A stretch of 39,204 bases of DNA from CAZWCX01 sp964632945 (GCA_964632945.1 CAZWCX010000067.1:1-39204); one strand, 5' to 3'; positions 25,763 through 33,946 are shown, numbered from the stretch's first letter. Program-made: numbers and translations. Notes: generated by a model not told the origin, from the sequence alone.

Positions 25763-26917
25763 ATGCGCATCGCCCACGCCTGTCTCTGCTTGATTCTGCT
25801 GGCCGGCTGCGGACGGGCAGAGCCCCCCAAGCCACCCGCGGACCTCCCGCCCGCCTCCGCTCCCGGCGACACCGAACCCGCGCAGGTCCCCGCCGTCGCC
25901 GCGGATCCCGCTTCTGCCGGGACGCCCGCCTGGCTCGACGATGCCGGCGCAGCCACGATCCCGAACGCGGCCGCCGGCGGCCTGCTGGGCGGCCGGCCCT
26001 TCGTCGTCCGCCAGGCAACCCTGGAGAACGGCATCCTCCAGCTCGCCGACAGCGATGAGTTCATCGCCGACAACCGCTTCCTGGTCTTCCTGTTCCTCGA
26101 CAAAGGCCAGGTACCGCAAGGCCGGACCTTCGCGGTCGGCAAGAAACGCGACTTCCACAACCCGCACGTCCACATCGCCTGGAAGGATGCAGGCGGCAAG
26201 ACGCAGTCCGACGCGTACATGGACCAATACACCATGAAGCTCGAGTTCGGGACCTACGCCGACGGCCGGCTGCCGGGCAAGCTCTACCTCTGCCTGCCGG
26301 ACACCCTGCAGAGCCGCGTCGCCGGGTCCTTCAACGCCGAGGTCAGGGGCTTCCGCATCCTCGACGGCAAGGCCGATCGCACCGTCGACGCCACCGATCT
26401 GCTCGAACACCTCGCCCTCGAGCGCCTGCAGGCGCAAAACCCGGGAAAGCAGGTCGAGCTCGCGGACCGCGAGAATGCCTCGATGACCCAGGAGTCCAAG
26501 GACCGCAAGCAGGTCGGGTGCTGCACGCTCAAGTTCTCCGTCGCCGGGGGCCCCGAGCAACGCCTGGGCTTCACCTTTCGCAAGGAGAACGACGGCTGGG
26601 CCCTGATCGAGACCATCCCCGCTCATCAGCTGGCCGAAGCCCACCTGCCCGAGTCGGTCGGCCACGAGGAGGCCGGCCTGCTGGGCGCGGTTCACGCCGC
26701 CGCCCGGTTCCTCGAGGAAGAAGCGCAACAGAAATTCCCCGGCAAGGCGTTCGTCCTCTTCGACACCGGAAACGCCCATACCATGGGGGGCCAGGGCGGA
26801 ATCGAGGTCGAAGTCCAGATGGAGGGCGAAGCAGAACCGACCCGGCGCAGGTTCGAGGTGAAACTGGAAGGCGGCGACTGGACGGTGGTGAAAGAGGTGC
26901 CCACCGACGGCAAGTAG
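25763..26917 (+). CDS. Lipoprotein of unknown function, 384 aa
   Basis: The first 16 residues are a short lipoprotein signal peptide with lipobox L-A-G-C (Cys16). It follows an AGGAG ribosome-binding site, with a weak -10 element (TATCCT, 25727-25732) upstream. A ~45-residue Pro/Ala-rich spacer leads to a beta-rich domain (about 65-190; FVVRQATLENGILQL and RNATSTT-free strands ending in NAEVRGFRILDG). A second region (about 215-384) contains GFTFRKENDGWALIETIP and ends in RRRFEVKLEGGDWTVVKEVP, a fold often seen in lipoproteins that bind other envelope parts. Two adjacent Cys (about 252-253) are present. I do not recognise a family. Confidence 0.75.
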   Translation: MRIAHACLCLILLAGCGRAEPPKPPADLPPASAPGDTEPAQVPAVAADPASAGTPAWLDDAGAATIPNAAAGGLLGGRPFVVRQATLENGILQLADSDEFIADNRFLVFLFLDKGQVPQGRTFAVGKKRDFHNPHVHIAWKDAGGKTQSDAYMDQYTMKLEFGTYADGRLPGKLYLCLPDTLQSRVAGSFNAEVRGFRILDGKADRTVDATDLLEHLALERLQAQNPGKQVELADRENASMTQESKDRKQVGCCTLKFSVAGGPEQRLGFTFRKENDGWALIETIPAHQLAEAHLPESVGHEEAGLLGAVHAAARFLEEEAQQKFPGKAFVLFDTGNAHTMGGQGGIEVEVQMEGEAEPTRRRFEVKLEGGDWTVVKEVPTDGK

Positions 26918-27139
26918 CCGCGCTCCCGCTTCCGGTTCCCTTCGATCGCGCAAGGCCGCCCCCGCCCTCGGCGAGGTCGGAGGGGCGGCAGGGGCTTGCC
27001 CGCGGGGCGGCCTCTCAGGGCCGGCAGGTACCGTGAGTCCAATGCTCCCCCTCGCGGGGGAAGGCGTCCCCAACCCCAGTCGCCCCGCGCACCTCTACCG
27101 TGCGGGTACGGCTGGGCGATTCGATCCCGGCGGGAACCG
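26918..27139. other. Structured intergenic region
   Basis: This gap after the lipoprotein gene contains two strong hairpins. The first (26950-26999) is GCCGCCCC...GGGGCGGC (26955-26962 / 26982-26989), embraced by GCAAG...CTTGC, and would serve as a terminator without a U-tract. The second is TCCCCC-tcgc-GGGGGA (27046-27061). I see no gene, tRNA or promoter in it. Confidence 0.5.
26950..26999 (+). terminator. Candidate terminator hairpin after the lipoprotein gene
   Basis: An 8-bp GC stem (26955-26962 with 26982-26989) plus an outer 5-bp stem, with an inner CCTC-ggc-GAGG. It lies 33 nt after the stop codon. No T-run follows, so termination would need Rho or be weak. Confidence 0.4.
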
Positions 27140-27385
27140 ATGAAGCGCGTGGCGCGGATGCCCAAGCACCACCTGCGGAACAGGCTCACCGACATCCAGC
27201 ACGAGGGGACCCGCGCGACGGCCGAGGGGATCCACGCGACCATTCCGTGGCTCACGAGCCCTGGTGGTGGGTTCCGCAACCGGGCGACTTGCGGACCGCG
27301 ATTCCGCTCCCTCGGAGAGGGCTGGATCCGTACCCACGCGAGACCCGGTCGCCGTCTTGAGGAAAGGCCGGCAGATGTCCAGTAA
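27140..27385 (+). CDS. Candidate short reading frame, 81 aa (possible remnant)
   Basis: From the ATG at 27140 the first 34 codons all end in G or C, which is the third-position pattern of genes in this region. The other forward frame here shows mixed third bases. The peptide begins MKRVARMPKHHLRNRL and is rich in Arg, His and Thr. From about 27240 the bias disappears, and a hairpin (TCCGCAA...TTGCGGA, 27273-27295) lies inside, suggesting that only the 5' part is a genuine gene, now broken. It overlaps the next gene by 11 nt. No family recognised and no convincing ribosome-binding site. Confidence 0.3.
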   Translation: MKRVARMPKHHLRNRLTDIQHEGTRATAEGIHATIPWLTSPGGGFRNRATCGPRFRSLGEGWIRTHARPGRRLEERPADVQ

Positions 27386-27776
27386 CCCGCCCGCCACCAA
27401 CCCGGAGGGCAGTCCGGGAAGAGGGAAATGGTGGCGCGATCCCACGCTGCAAGGTCTGGCGTTCCTGCTGCTGGCGCCCATCATCGGCATTGTGGCCTCA
27501 TCCCTTGATGGGCAGGATGGGCTCCTCGGCCTGGCCGCGTGGGCAATCCATTGGAGTTTGTTGAGCGTCTTCTCTTCGCGCGTCTGTTTTCACTATCGAC
27601 GCTCACGCGCAGAAGTCCCCGCGGGCTCACCAAAGGAGCCTGTCTATCCCTGCACGTTTCTGCTCAAGGAGAGGCACTTTTGGGGGATGGTGACCCTCGC
27701 AGTCATGTCCGTCGGAGCCGCGCTCGTGTCCTGGGGGCGATTGGTGATGGAGGTTTGCCACCCTGCAAGGTCGTGA
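27375..27776 (+). CDS. Small membrane protein, 133 aa
   Basis: The start at 27375 follows an AGGAAAGG element at about eight nt. Hydrophobic segments occur at about 26-45 (LQGLAFLLLAPIIGIVASS), 50-68 (LLGLAAWAIHWSLLSVF) and 103-124 (WGMVTLAVMSVGAALVSW), so three membrane helices are likely. A charged cytoplasmic loop (FHYRRSRAEVPAGSPKEPV) separates the second and third. Codon third positions hold more A/T than the neighbours (for example TTTGTTG and TTCTCTTCG), hinting at recent acquisition. No family recognised. Confidence 0.6.
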   Translation: MSSNPPATNPEGSPGRGKWWRDPTLQGLAFLLLAPIIGIVASSLDGQDGLLGLAAWAIHWSLLSVFSSRVCFHYRRSRAEVPAGSPKEPVYPCTFLLKERHFWGMVTLAVMSVGAALVSWGRLVMEVCHPARS

Positions 27777-27935
27777 ACGGCCGATTCCGCCGCAAACGAC
27801 GCGGTCGGGTCTGCGAGGTGTATCTATGACAAATCCTCGAACAGAACCCGCCCTTGCGGGCAAGGCCAGCGGAGCGGCGCCGGTTCGCGAGCGAGCGGTT
27901 GGATACCGCGGAGGCGACCGAGCAAGTCGTTCGTA

Positions 27936-27953
27936 CACCGCCGCGCGGCGGTG
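27936..27953 (-). terminator. Perfect 18-nt palindrome, candidate terminator
   Basis: CACCGCCGC/GCGGCGGTG is fully self-complementary and lies 26 nt past the stop of the minus-strand gene ending at 27979. It may end transcripts from both converging genes. There is no T-run. Confidence 0.35.
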
Positions 27954-27978
27954 AATTGCGGGTGATGGAGAGTCCCCC

Positions 27979-29613
27979 CTATTTCCTCAGGGCCTTCTCG
28001 CACTCCAGGCGTTTCGCGCGCGCTTCCGCCGCCACCGGAGTGTCCGGGAACGCGGTCTCGATTTCTCGATAGGTCTCGATCGCCTTTTCCCACATTCCGT
28101 TCTTCTGGTAGTTGCCGCCTCGGGCGAGCATCTTCTTTCCGGCCGCCTCCGCTGCTTCCGCCGCCAGGGCCGCCCGCACCGCGGGGATCGCCTCCAACTC
28201 GGCAACCTTCGCGCGCGCCTTCGCCTCGAACGAAGTGCCCGCGAACTGATCCGCCAGGGACCGGTACCCGGTCAGGGCCGCAGAATACTCCCCGGCCTTC
28301 TCCCGTTCCTCCGCGGCGGCAAACCGGGCGCCGGCCTCCTGCTCGCGGCTCTCGCGCCGTCGCTTCTCGAGGGCCGGCCCGTCGGCCGCCAGGCTCTTCG
28401 CCCCCGCGCGCATCCTGGCCAGGCTGCGCGCGACCTCGTCGCGCTGACGCTCCCAGTCGCGGTGATACCCCTGCCACTCCGACCCGCCGGGCGGAGGCAT
28501 GGGATTCCGCGTCACCAGCTTGAAGTTCCGCTCCTGGAGCGGCTGAAGCACGCGCAGGAGGGATTGGGCGCCCTGAAATGCCTGACCGTCCGCGGCCCCG
28601 GCGGCCCTGGCCGAATCAACCAGGATGCGCAAGTCGACGACCGCGCGCATGAACTTCGACCCACTCGGCGCGCGAGCCGGGTCCTGCTCGAATTCGTCCA
28701 AGTACGGTCCGAATTCCTGCAGCCACGCCTGCGCGTGCCCGGCCAGGCCGTCCGCAGCGGGATGTCCTCCTGCCGGCGGTCCCGATGCCGATCCGTCGGA
28801 CTCGCCCCCGCTCGACCGTCCGGTCCCGTCCCCCGCGCCCGCGGCGGCGCCGCCGGACGGTCCCGCAACCGTGTCGGTCCCGCCGGCAACGACCTCCGGG
28901 GATGGCCCGCCCTCCCCGTTCACGCGCAGCTCGGTCGCCTCGACGATCAGCGTCGTCGTGGGCATCCCCTCCCCCAACTTCATGATGTTCGTGATGCGCC
29001 GCGCCAGCCAGACTCCCGACACCTGCGCGTACTCCAGTCGCACGTGCACTTCCGCCCCGGCCTTGCCGTCGACGCCGGACCGGCGCACGAACGACTCGAC
29101 CAGCGCCTTGCCGTTCCGGTCGACGTAGACGATTTCCTCCATCGTGATGGTCATGACCCGCTGGCGCGCCTCAACCTTCACCGGGCGACCGGACGCGTCC
29201 AGCCAGTAGATCATCGTGTCGGCATCGGTCGCCGCGCCTTTCCCGGGCCGCATTTTCGCGGTCAACCGGGGATTCCCCTCGTCCGTCGCAACGGTGAAGT
29301 CGTAGGTTTCCCGAAGCGCGCCGATTTTCTGGGGGACGATCATGCGGACGGAATTCGCGCGCGACCCGACCGGGGCGCTCGACTCGGGCCAGGACACCCT
29401 TTCCCGGCTGCTCTGCGGCGGCCCTCCGACCCCCTCGTTGCGCGTGACCAGGACGGCAGTCAGCGAGACCATCCCGTGGTCCTGCGGATAGTAGAGCGCG
29501 GCATCCGCGCGTTCGATGAAGGGCTGCGGGTCTTCCTGTGCCTGAATCGCTCCGGCGAAGACCCAGGCAACGCAGAGCCCACCGAGGAAAGACCGGAACA
29601 GGGACTGCGACAT
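27979..29613 (-). CDS. Secreted protein with LolA-like N-terminus and TPR-like C-terminus
   Basis: A 544-residue protein. The start at 29613 has GGAGGAGGTGAG just upstream. Residues 1-25 are a signal peptide ending in AIQA. The first ~230 residues form a beta-rich domain: GRPVKVEARQRVMTITMEEI then SGVWLARRITNIMKLG, which resembles LolA/outer-membrane-lipoprotein-sorting domains. A Gly/Ser/Ala-rich linker follows (about 235-290), then a long helical, charge-rich region, and the end (about 430-544) has paired helices of the TPR/BamD type: YSAALTGYRSLADQFAGT, NGMWEKAIETYREIETAFPD. It is probably periplasmic and may bind lipid or lipoprotein; this is inferred from fold resemblance. It has its own promoter at 29671-29699. 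Confidence 0.75.
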   Translation of the reverse strand: MSQSLFRSFLGGLCVAWVFAGAIQAQEDPQPFIERADAALYYPQDHGMVSLTAVLVTRNEGVGGPPQSSRERVSWPESSAPVGSRANSVRMIVPQKIGALRETYDFTVATDEGNPRLTAKMRPGKGAATDADTMIYWLDASGRPVKVEARQRVMTITMEEIVYVDRNGKALVESFVRRSGVDGKAGAEVHVRLEYAQVSGVWLARRITNIMKLGEGMPTTTLIVEATELRVNGEGGPSPEVVAGGTDTVAGPSGGAAAGAGDGTGRSSGGESDGSASGPPAGGHPAADGLAGHAQAWLQEFGPYLDEFEQDPARAPSGSKFMRAVVDLRILVDSARAAGAADGQAFQGAQSLLRVLQPLQERNFKLVTRNPMPPPGGSEWQGYHRDWERQRDEVARSLARMRAGAKSLAADGPALEKRRRESREQEAGARFAAAEEREKAGEYSAALTGYRSLADQFAGTSFEAKARAKVAELEAIPAVRAALAAEAAEAAGKKMLARGGNYQKNGMWEKAIETYREIETAFPDTPVAAEARAKRLECEKALRK

Positions 29614-29670
29614 GACTCACCTCCTCCCGGAGCGGGGACGCGCACTCTGAGGGAACACCGGTCTGCGTCG

Positions 29671-29699
29671 ACCTTACGCCGGGCTGCGGGGTGAGTCAA
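29671..29699 (-). promoter_or_regulatory. Sigma70-type promoter for the LolA-like gene
   Basis: On the minus strand TTGACT (29694-29699), 17-nt spacer, TAAGGT (29671-29676), followed by a leader of ~50 nt to the start at 29613. Confidence 0.55.
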
Positions 29700-29710
29700 G
29701 GCCGTCCCGC

Positions 29711-29732
29711 TTCCGACCGGATTCCGACCGGA
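29711..29732. repeat. Exact 11-bp tandem duplication
   Basis: TTCCGACCGGA occurs twice in direct succession, 12 nt upstream of the -35 box of the LolA-like gene promoter. It could be a binding site for a regulator or simply a slippage duplication. Confidence 0.6.
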
Positions 29733-29797
29733 TGCGCGTCGGGAACCGGGGAGGGCGTCCGCCTCGAACGGTGGGGCGTTGCCCACCGACGCCGGCG

Positions 29798-31252
29798 TCA
29801 GGCGTCGATCAGGTCGGCGAGCCGCGCCGAGGAGACGTCCAGGTCCGGCGGTTGCCGACCCAGGAGGGCCAGCACGTCGGCCCGGGCCGCGAGGACCGCG
29901 CACGTCCCGGGTCCTTCGGCCGCGACGCGAATTCCGGTCCCGGGTTCCAGCACGAGTCGACCGCTTCCGAGGGAGAATCCGCCAAGCGACTGAACCCCGT
30001 CGATCGCCGCCGCGCAGGGACCCTGGGTCGGGCACGCCAGGCGAATGCGTTCGACGCGCCCGTCCAACCGGGCCACGGCCTCTTCCGCGAGTCGAAGGCC
30101 CAGGAGCGCGAAGGGGCTCGCCCTCCCCGCCAGGAGATCGAGTCGACGCCGGCGGTCCGCCGCGGTCTCCCCCGCCAACCCGACGCTCGTGAGGTCCCTG
30201 CCCGCCGGAGCGGGCGGGGAGGAGGCCGGACCGGCGCCCGCCCCCGGGACGGGTGCGGGAGGGTTCGGCGCCGAGGTCGGAACGCCCGGCGCGGAGTCCA
30301 CGCCGCCGCGGCCCGAAGCCGACGCCGGCGGGTGGCCGGAATCCGCGCGCGGGCGCGCCCCATCGTGCGTATGGTTGTGGTCGTGGTCGTGCGCATGCTC
30401 CGCGTGCGGCCCGTGGGCGTGTTCGCCGGCCACGCCTTCCGAGTGGTCGTGCGCATGCGCGTGCAGGGGGCTGTGCGGGTGGGCGTGCACCAGGTCCCCG
30501 TGGCGGTGCCGATGCGTGTGCATCAGGTTGTGTCGCGTCAGCAGGGCGAGGTCGGAGAGGATGGGTCCCGGCGGGCCGGACGCGACCACGGTCCGGGTCT
30601 CCCCCAGAATGATGACGCGGTCGGCGAGTTCGCCGACGAGGTGCAGGTCATGGGTGGTGGCGAGGATCCCCTTGCCTTGCCGCCGGTGGCGCTCCAGGAT
30701 CTCCATCAGCCCCATCGCGCTGCGCGGGTCCAGTCCGGCGGTCGGTTCGTCGAGGAGGAGCAGCCGCGGTTCCAGGGCGAGCACGCCCGCCAGCGCCACG
30801 CGCTTCTTCTCGCCGTGGCTGAGATGGTGCGGAACCCGCTCCTCGAACCCCGCGAGGCCGACCCAGTGCAGGGTCTCGCGCGCGATCGCCCGGGCGCGCT
30901 CCGGGTCCAGTCCGGCGTGGAGCGGTCCGAAGGCGACGTCCTCGAGCACGGTCGGACAGAAGAGCTGATCGTCCGGTTCCTGGAAGACGAGTCCGGCCGC
31001 GCGACGCACCTCCCGCAAGGTGTCCGGCCCCAGGCGCGTCCCGCACACCTCGACGATCCCTTCCCCCGGCAGGAGGCCGACCACGCACTGCAGGAGCGTG
31101 GACTTGCCGCTGCCGTTGGCGCCGAGCAGCAAGACCACCTCGCCCGCGCGCACCTCCAGTGCGACCTCGCGCAGGCCGGGGGATCCGTCGGGATAGGTGA
31201 AGCCGAGCCCCGCCGTGCGCAGCAGGACGGGAGGGCCGGGGTCGTTCACCAT
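29798..31252 (-). CDS. ECF/cobalt-type transporter ATPase with His-rich linker and FmdE-like domain
   Basis: A 484-residue protein. The N-terminal ~235 residues form a complete ABC ATPase of the CbiO/EcfA class: Walker A GANGSGKST (44-52), Q-loop FQEPDDQLF, signature LSHGEKKR (144-151), Walker B LLLLDEP, and H-loop His201. FQEPDDQLF is typical for energy-coupling-factor ATPases. Residues 241-296 contain 21 His, mainly in HxH runs such as HTHRHRH and HAHDHDHNHTH, a likely Ni/Co/Zn store. A Pro/Ala-rich stretch leads to a C-terminal domain (about 370-484) with CPTQGPCAAAIDGVQSLGGF then LGSGRLVLEPGTG, resembling the FmdE region. The start is supported by 7-nt overlap with the upstream permease gene. 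It probably energises metal or vitamin import. Confidence 0.9.
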   Translation of the reverse strand: MVNDPGPPVLLRTAGLGFTYPDGSPGLREVALEVRAGEVVLLLGANGSGKSTLLQCVVGLLPGEGIVEVCGTRLGPDTLREVRRAAGLVFQEPDDQLFCPTVLEDVAFGPLHAGLDPERARAIARETLHWVGLAGFEERVPHHLSHGEKKRVALAGVLALEPRLLLLDEPTAGLDPRSAMGLMEILERHRRQGKGILATTHDLHLVGELADRVIILGETRTVVASGPPGPILSDLALLTRHNLMHTHRHRHGDLVHAHPHSPLHAHAHDHSEGVAGEHAHGPHAEHAHDHDHNHTHDGARPRADSGHPPASASGRGGVDSAPGVPTSAPNPPAPVPGAGAGPASSPPAPAGRDLTSVGLAGETAADRRRRLDLLAGRASPFALLGLRLAEEAVARLDGRVERIRLACPTQGPCAAAIDGVQSLGGFSLGSGRLVLEPGTGIRVAAEGPGTCAVLAARADVLALLGRQPPDLDVSSARLADLIDA

Positions 31253-31998
31253 TGGGCGAGCCCCCCGAGCGCGAGCGACGAGATCGCGACCGCGACGAGG
31301 TAGGCCACATCGACGCCGCCCATCACGCGCGAATGCAGCGACCGGTACTCGCCGGCGAACCCGCGCAGGCGCATCGCCCGGTGCACCCGGTCGGCGCGCT
31401 CGAGCGTGCGCGCGAACAGGGTCCCGACGAGGTTTCCGAGCGCGCTCCACTCGCCGGGCATCCTCCGGCCGAACCGCCGAAGCTCCCGCGCCCGCATCAG
31501 CGTCGACGCCTCCTCCCGCATGAGACCGAGGTGGCGCAACGCCAGCGCGATGACGAGCACCAACAGGCCGGGCACCCGGAGGTCCCGGAGCGCGCGCGCC
31601 GCCTCCTGCGCGGAGGTGGTGTCGCCGGCAATCGCGAGGGCCGCGATCGCCAGCAGCGACTTGGAGCCGACCAGCCAGAAGGCTTCCATGCCGGGTTCCG
31701 TGATCGCGATCCGCCAACCGCCGATTCGGCCGACCCACCATTCCGGACCCGGCTTGAAGAACGGAAGGAAGGCCACGACGGCGAGGATGAACGGAAGCGC
31801 CGGCAACATCCTTCGGAGCACCCCCGGGAGGGTCGCTCCGCTCACCCACGCCATCGCCAGGAGCAGCGCCAGCCATCCCATCCACAGGTCCGCTCGGCCG
31901 GTCACGCCGATCACTTCAGCGAACACGAACAAGCAACAGGCCGCGACCCGAGTGGTGGGACCGACTCGTTCGGGTCGTCGTCGCGGGTTCGACTCCAC
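31246..31998 (-). CDS. Energy-coupling-factor transmembrane permease (EcfT/CbiQ-like)
   Basis: With a GTG start at 31998 (GAGG seven nt upstream) this is a 250-residue membrane protein, normal for CbiQ/EcfT. Hydrophobic helices lie near residues 15-30, 35-52, 55-78, 105-125 and at the C-terminus (VDVAYLVAVAISSLALGGL). The long cytoplasmic helices that contact the ATPase pair are present as RRFGRRMPGEWSALGNLVG and RADRVHRAMRLRGFAGEY, including the A-R-G family motif in AMRLRGF. Its stop overlaps the ATPase start by 7 nt, so both are made together. No CbiM/NikM or S-component gene is next to them, so the substrate subunit must be elsewhere. The frame stays open upstream, but without a good start. 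Confidence 0.85.
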   Translation of the reverse strand: MESNPRRRPERVGPTTRVAACCLFVFAEVIGVTGRADLWMGWLALLLAMAWVSGATLPGVLRRMLPALPFILAVVAFLPFFKPGPEWWVGRIGGWRIAITEPGMEAFWLVGSKSLLAIAALAIAGDTTSAQEAARALRDLRVPGLLVLVIALALRHLGLMREEASTLMRARELRRFGRRMPGEWSALGNLVGTLFARTLERADRVHRAMRLRGFAGEYRSLHSRVMGGVDVAYLVAVAISSLALGGLAQW

Positions 31999-32102
31999 GC
32001 CACGTCCTCGCACGTTCTTGGACCGACGGTTCGTGCCGAATTCTCCCGCGTTCCAGCGCTCGGTGTCCAGCGAAACTCGCGGGTCCGAGGCGGTGCAGGA
32101 TT

Positions 32103-32125
32103 TTGGAACCCTCCAACATCTTGGA
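32103..32125. promoter_or_regulatory. Alternating TTGGA/TCCAA repeats, candidate operator
   Basis: TTGGA (32103-32107), TCCAA (32112-32116) and TTGGA (32121-32125) recur every nine bases, forming two overlapping inverted repeats with 4-nt spacers. They lie in the AT-richer divergent region between the transporter genes and the phospholipase D genes, ~100 nt upstream of the permease start and 27 nt before the -35 box of the divergent promoter. Confidence 0.4.
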
Positions 32126-32151
32126 CGCTCCGAAGTCCACAAGACTGATCA

Positions 32152-32180
32152 TTGAGTGATGCAAATCCATTTGATTTAAT
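32152..32180 (+). promoter_or_regulatory. Sigma70-type promoter for the phospholipase D-like pair
   Basis: TTGAGT (32152-32157), 17-nt spacer, TTTAAT (32175-32180), within the most AT-rich stretch of the window. The leader to the ATG at 32291 is about 100 nt. Confidence 0.6.
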
Positions 32181-32290
32181 GCCTTATCTCAACACTCAAC
32201 TCCACCCTCACCCCGGCCCGGCAATTGCTTTTCTGAGATTCAGACAATCGACCGATGTTGCGCTTCCCGTTCAATCGGGGGATCGGACCG

Positions 32291-33946
32291 ATGGTGTTGC
32301 GGTGTCGTTTCATCCACCGGGCGTCCGCCGTGGCGGTGCTCGCGTTGGCCGGGGTGGTGGTTTCGGGTCCCTCGCAATCCGCGCAAGCGGACGCGCGGCG
32401 TGTGCGCTCGACGTTGACCCGCCCGTCGGAGTGGATCCCGCGCGAGCGCGCGGAGGTCGAGCGACTGCTGTCCGAACTGGGGAAATCGAACCGCGGCTTC
32501 GCCGGGATGTGGCGGATCGGCGGGCGCACGTCCCGGGGCGTTCCCTACGAAGGTCTGCTCCACGTCACGAAACTCTCGAGCGGCGCCTACCGCGCCGTCG
32601 GCAGTACGACCTACCCGGACGGCAACGTCGTTTCGTGGGTCGGGGCCGGGGAGGAACGGGAAGGCCGGCTGCACCTGACCTACGAGAGCCGCACCGGCGC
32701 GCGCGGGGAAGGCGACTTGAATCTACACTCCCATCGCTCCGCGACCGGCACCTGGCGCTCGCTGGGCGGCACGGCGGGAAGCGGCGAGGAGGTCCTGGCG
32801 CGCGATACCGCCCTCGAGCGGAAGCACCTGCTGCGGCGCCGGGCGGATCTCGAGGAGGCCGCGGCGGCATGCTCGGCGCCCGTCGCGCTCGACGCGAAGG
32901 CGCCCCCGAACCGCCCGCTGGTGTCCGGGGACGGCAAGGTGCGGGTGGCGATGTCCCCGCTCGCCGACGGCACGCTCTCCCGCGAGTGGATCCGGTTCAT
33001 CGACCAGGCGAAGCAGAAGCTCGACGTGGCGGTGTTCGAGTTCGAGATCCCGGCGATCGCGGAGGCGCTCCAGCGCGCCCGCAAACGCGGGGTGGAGATC
33101 CGCTTCCTGACCGACTCGATGAACCTCAACCCGGTCATCGACGGGCTCGCCAAGACGGGGATTCCGGTCGTCGGGGACGGTCGCAAGGCGTACATGCACA
33201 ACAAGTTCATGGTCGCGGACGGGGCGCGGGTGCTCACCGGCTCCTTCAATCCGACGCACGTGGGCGAGAGTCGCAGCGACAACAACCTCGTCGTGGTGGA
33301 ATCCCCGTCGTTGGCGACGCAGTACCTGGCCGAGTTCGAGGAGATGTTCGTCGACCGGAAGTTCGGCATTACCTCGCCGCGCAACACGCTCTCCGCGCCG
33401 ATCCGCCTGGCGCGGCGGGCATCGCTGCCGGACAGCGTTTCCGCGACCACGGTGCGGGTGCTCTTCGCGCCCGAGGACGGCGTCAAGGCGGCCCTGCTCG
33501 AGATCCTGCAGAATGCCCGCAAGTCGGTGGACTTCATGAGCTTCACGATCAACGAACGCTCGATCGCCGGCACGCTGGTGGAGAAGCATCTGCAGGGCTT
33601 GCGCGTGCGGGGCGTCATCGAGCGGTTCAAGAGCGGCGACAAGGCGGGGTCGCAGTTCGGCTTCCTCCGCCGCGCCGGGGTCCCGGTGCGGCTCGACCGT
33701 TCGGCCAACATCCTCCACCACAAGGTCATCGTGATCGACGAGGAGAGCGTGATCCTGACCGGCTCGTACAACTTCAGCGAGTCGGCGGACCGCACGAACG
33801 ACGAGAACCTGCTGATCCTCTACAACGAAGAGATCGCGCGCGAATTCCTGCGCGAATTCGAGCGCACCTGGGAACGCGGTGAGGACCCCGGCCCCGCGGG
33901 TTGGGGCGCTCCGGGCGTGGTGGAACGCCTGGACGACACCCGCTAG
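32291..33946 (+). CDS. Secreted phospholipase D-superfamily protein (first of a pair)
   Basis: A 551-residue protein. I choose the ATG at 32291 because GGGGGA lies eight nt upstream and the signal peptide (hydrophobic AVAVLALAGVVVSG, cleavage near AQA) then starts directly; an upstream ATG at 32255 would add 12 residues. The first ~210 residues are a separate beta-rich domain (YEGLLHVTKLSSGAYRAVGS). Two HKD catalytic motifs follow: HNKFMVAD at His303 with GSFNPT, and HHKVIVID at His477 with GSYNFS. Both are complete, so the enzyme should be active on phosphodiester bonds. The family includes lipases, nucleases and cardiolipin synthases; the secreted location and compact HKD halves fit a nuclease or lipase. 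Followed after 50 nt by a paralogue. Confidence 0.9.
   Translation: MVLRCRFIHRASAVAVLALAGVVVSGPSQSAQADARRVRSTLTRPSEWIPRERAEVERLLSELGKSNRGFAGMWRIGGRTSRGVPYEGLLHVTKLSSGAYRAVGSTTYPDGNVVSWVGAGEEREGRLHLTYESRTGARGEGDLNLHSHRSATGTWRSLGGTAGSGEEVLARDTALERKHLLRRRADLEEAAAACSAPVALDAKAPPNRPLVSGDGKVRVAMSPLADGTLSREWIRFIDQAKQKLDVAVFEFEIPAIAEALQRARKRGVEIRFLTDSMNLNPVIDGLAKTGIPVVGDGRKAYMHNKFMVADGARVLTGSFNPTHVGESRSDNNLVVVESPSLATQYLAEFEEMFVDRKFGITSPRNTLSAPIRLARRASLPDSVSATTVRVLFAPEDGVKAALLEILQNARKSVDFMSFTINERSIAGTLVEKHLQGLRVRGVIERFKSGDKAGSQFGFLRRAGVPVRLDRSANILHHKVIVIDEESVILTGSYNFSESADRTNDENLLILYNEEIAREFLREFERTWERGEDPGPAGWGAPGVVERLDDTR

Noticed and set aside
31999..32290. Cobalamin or NiCo riboswitch upstream of the ECF permease
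   Set aside because: I looked for the B12-box and paired helices and did not find them; only the TTGGA/TCCAA array and promoter are visible.
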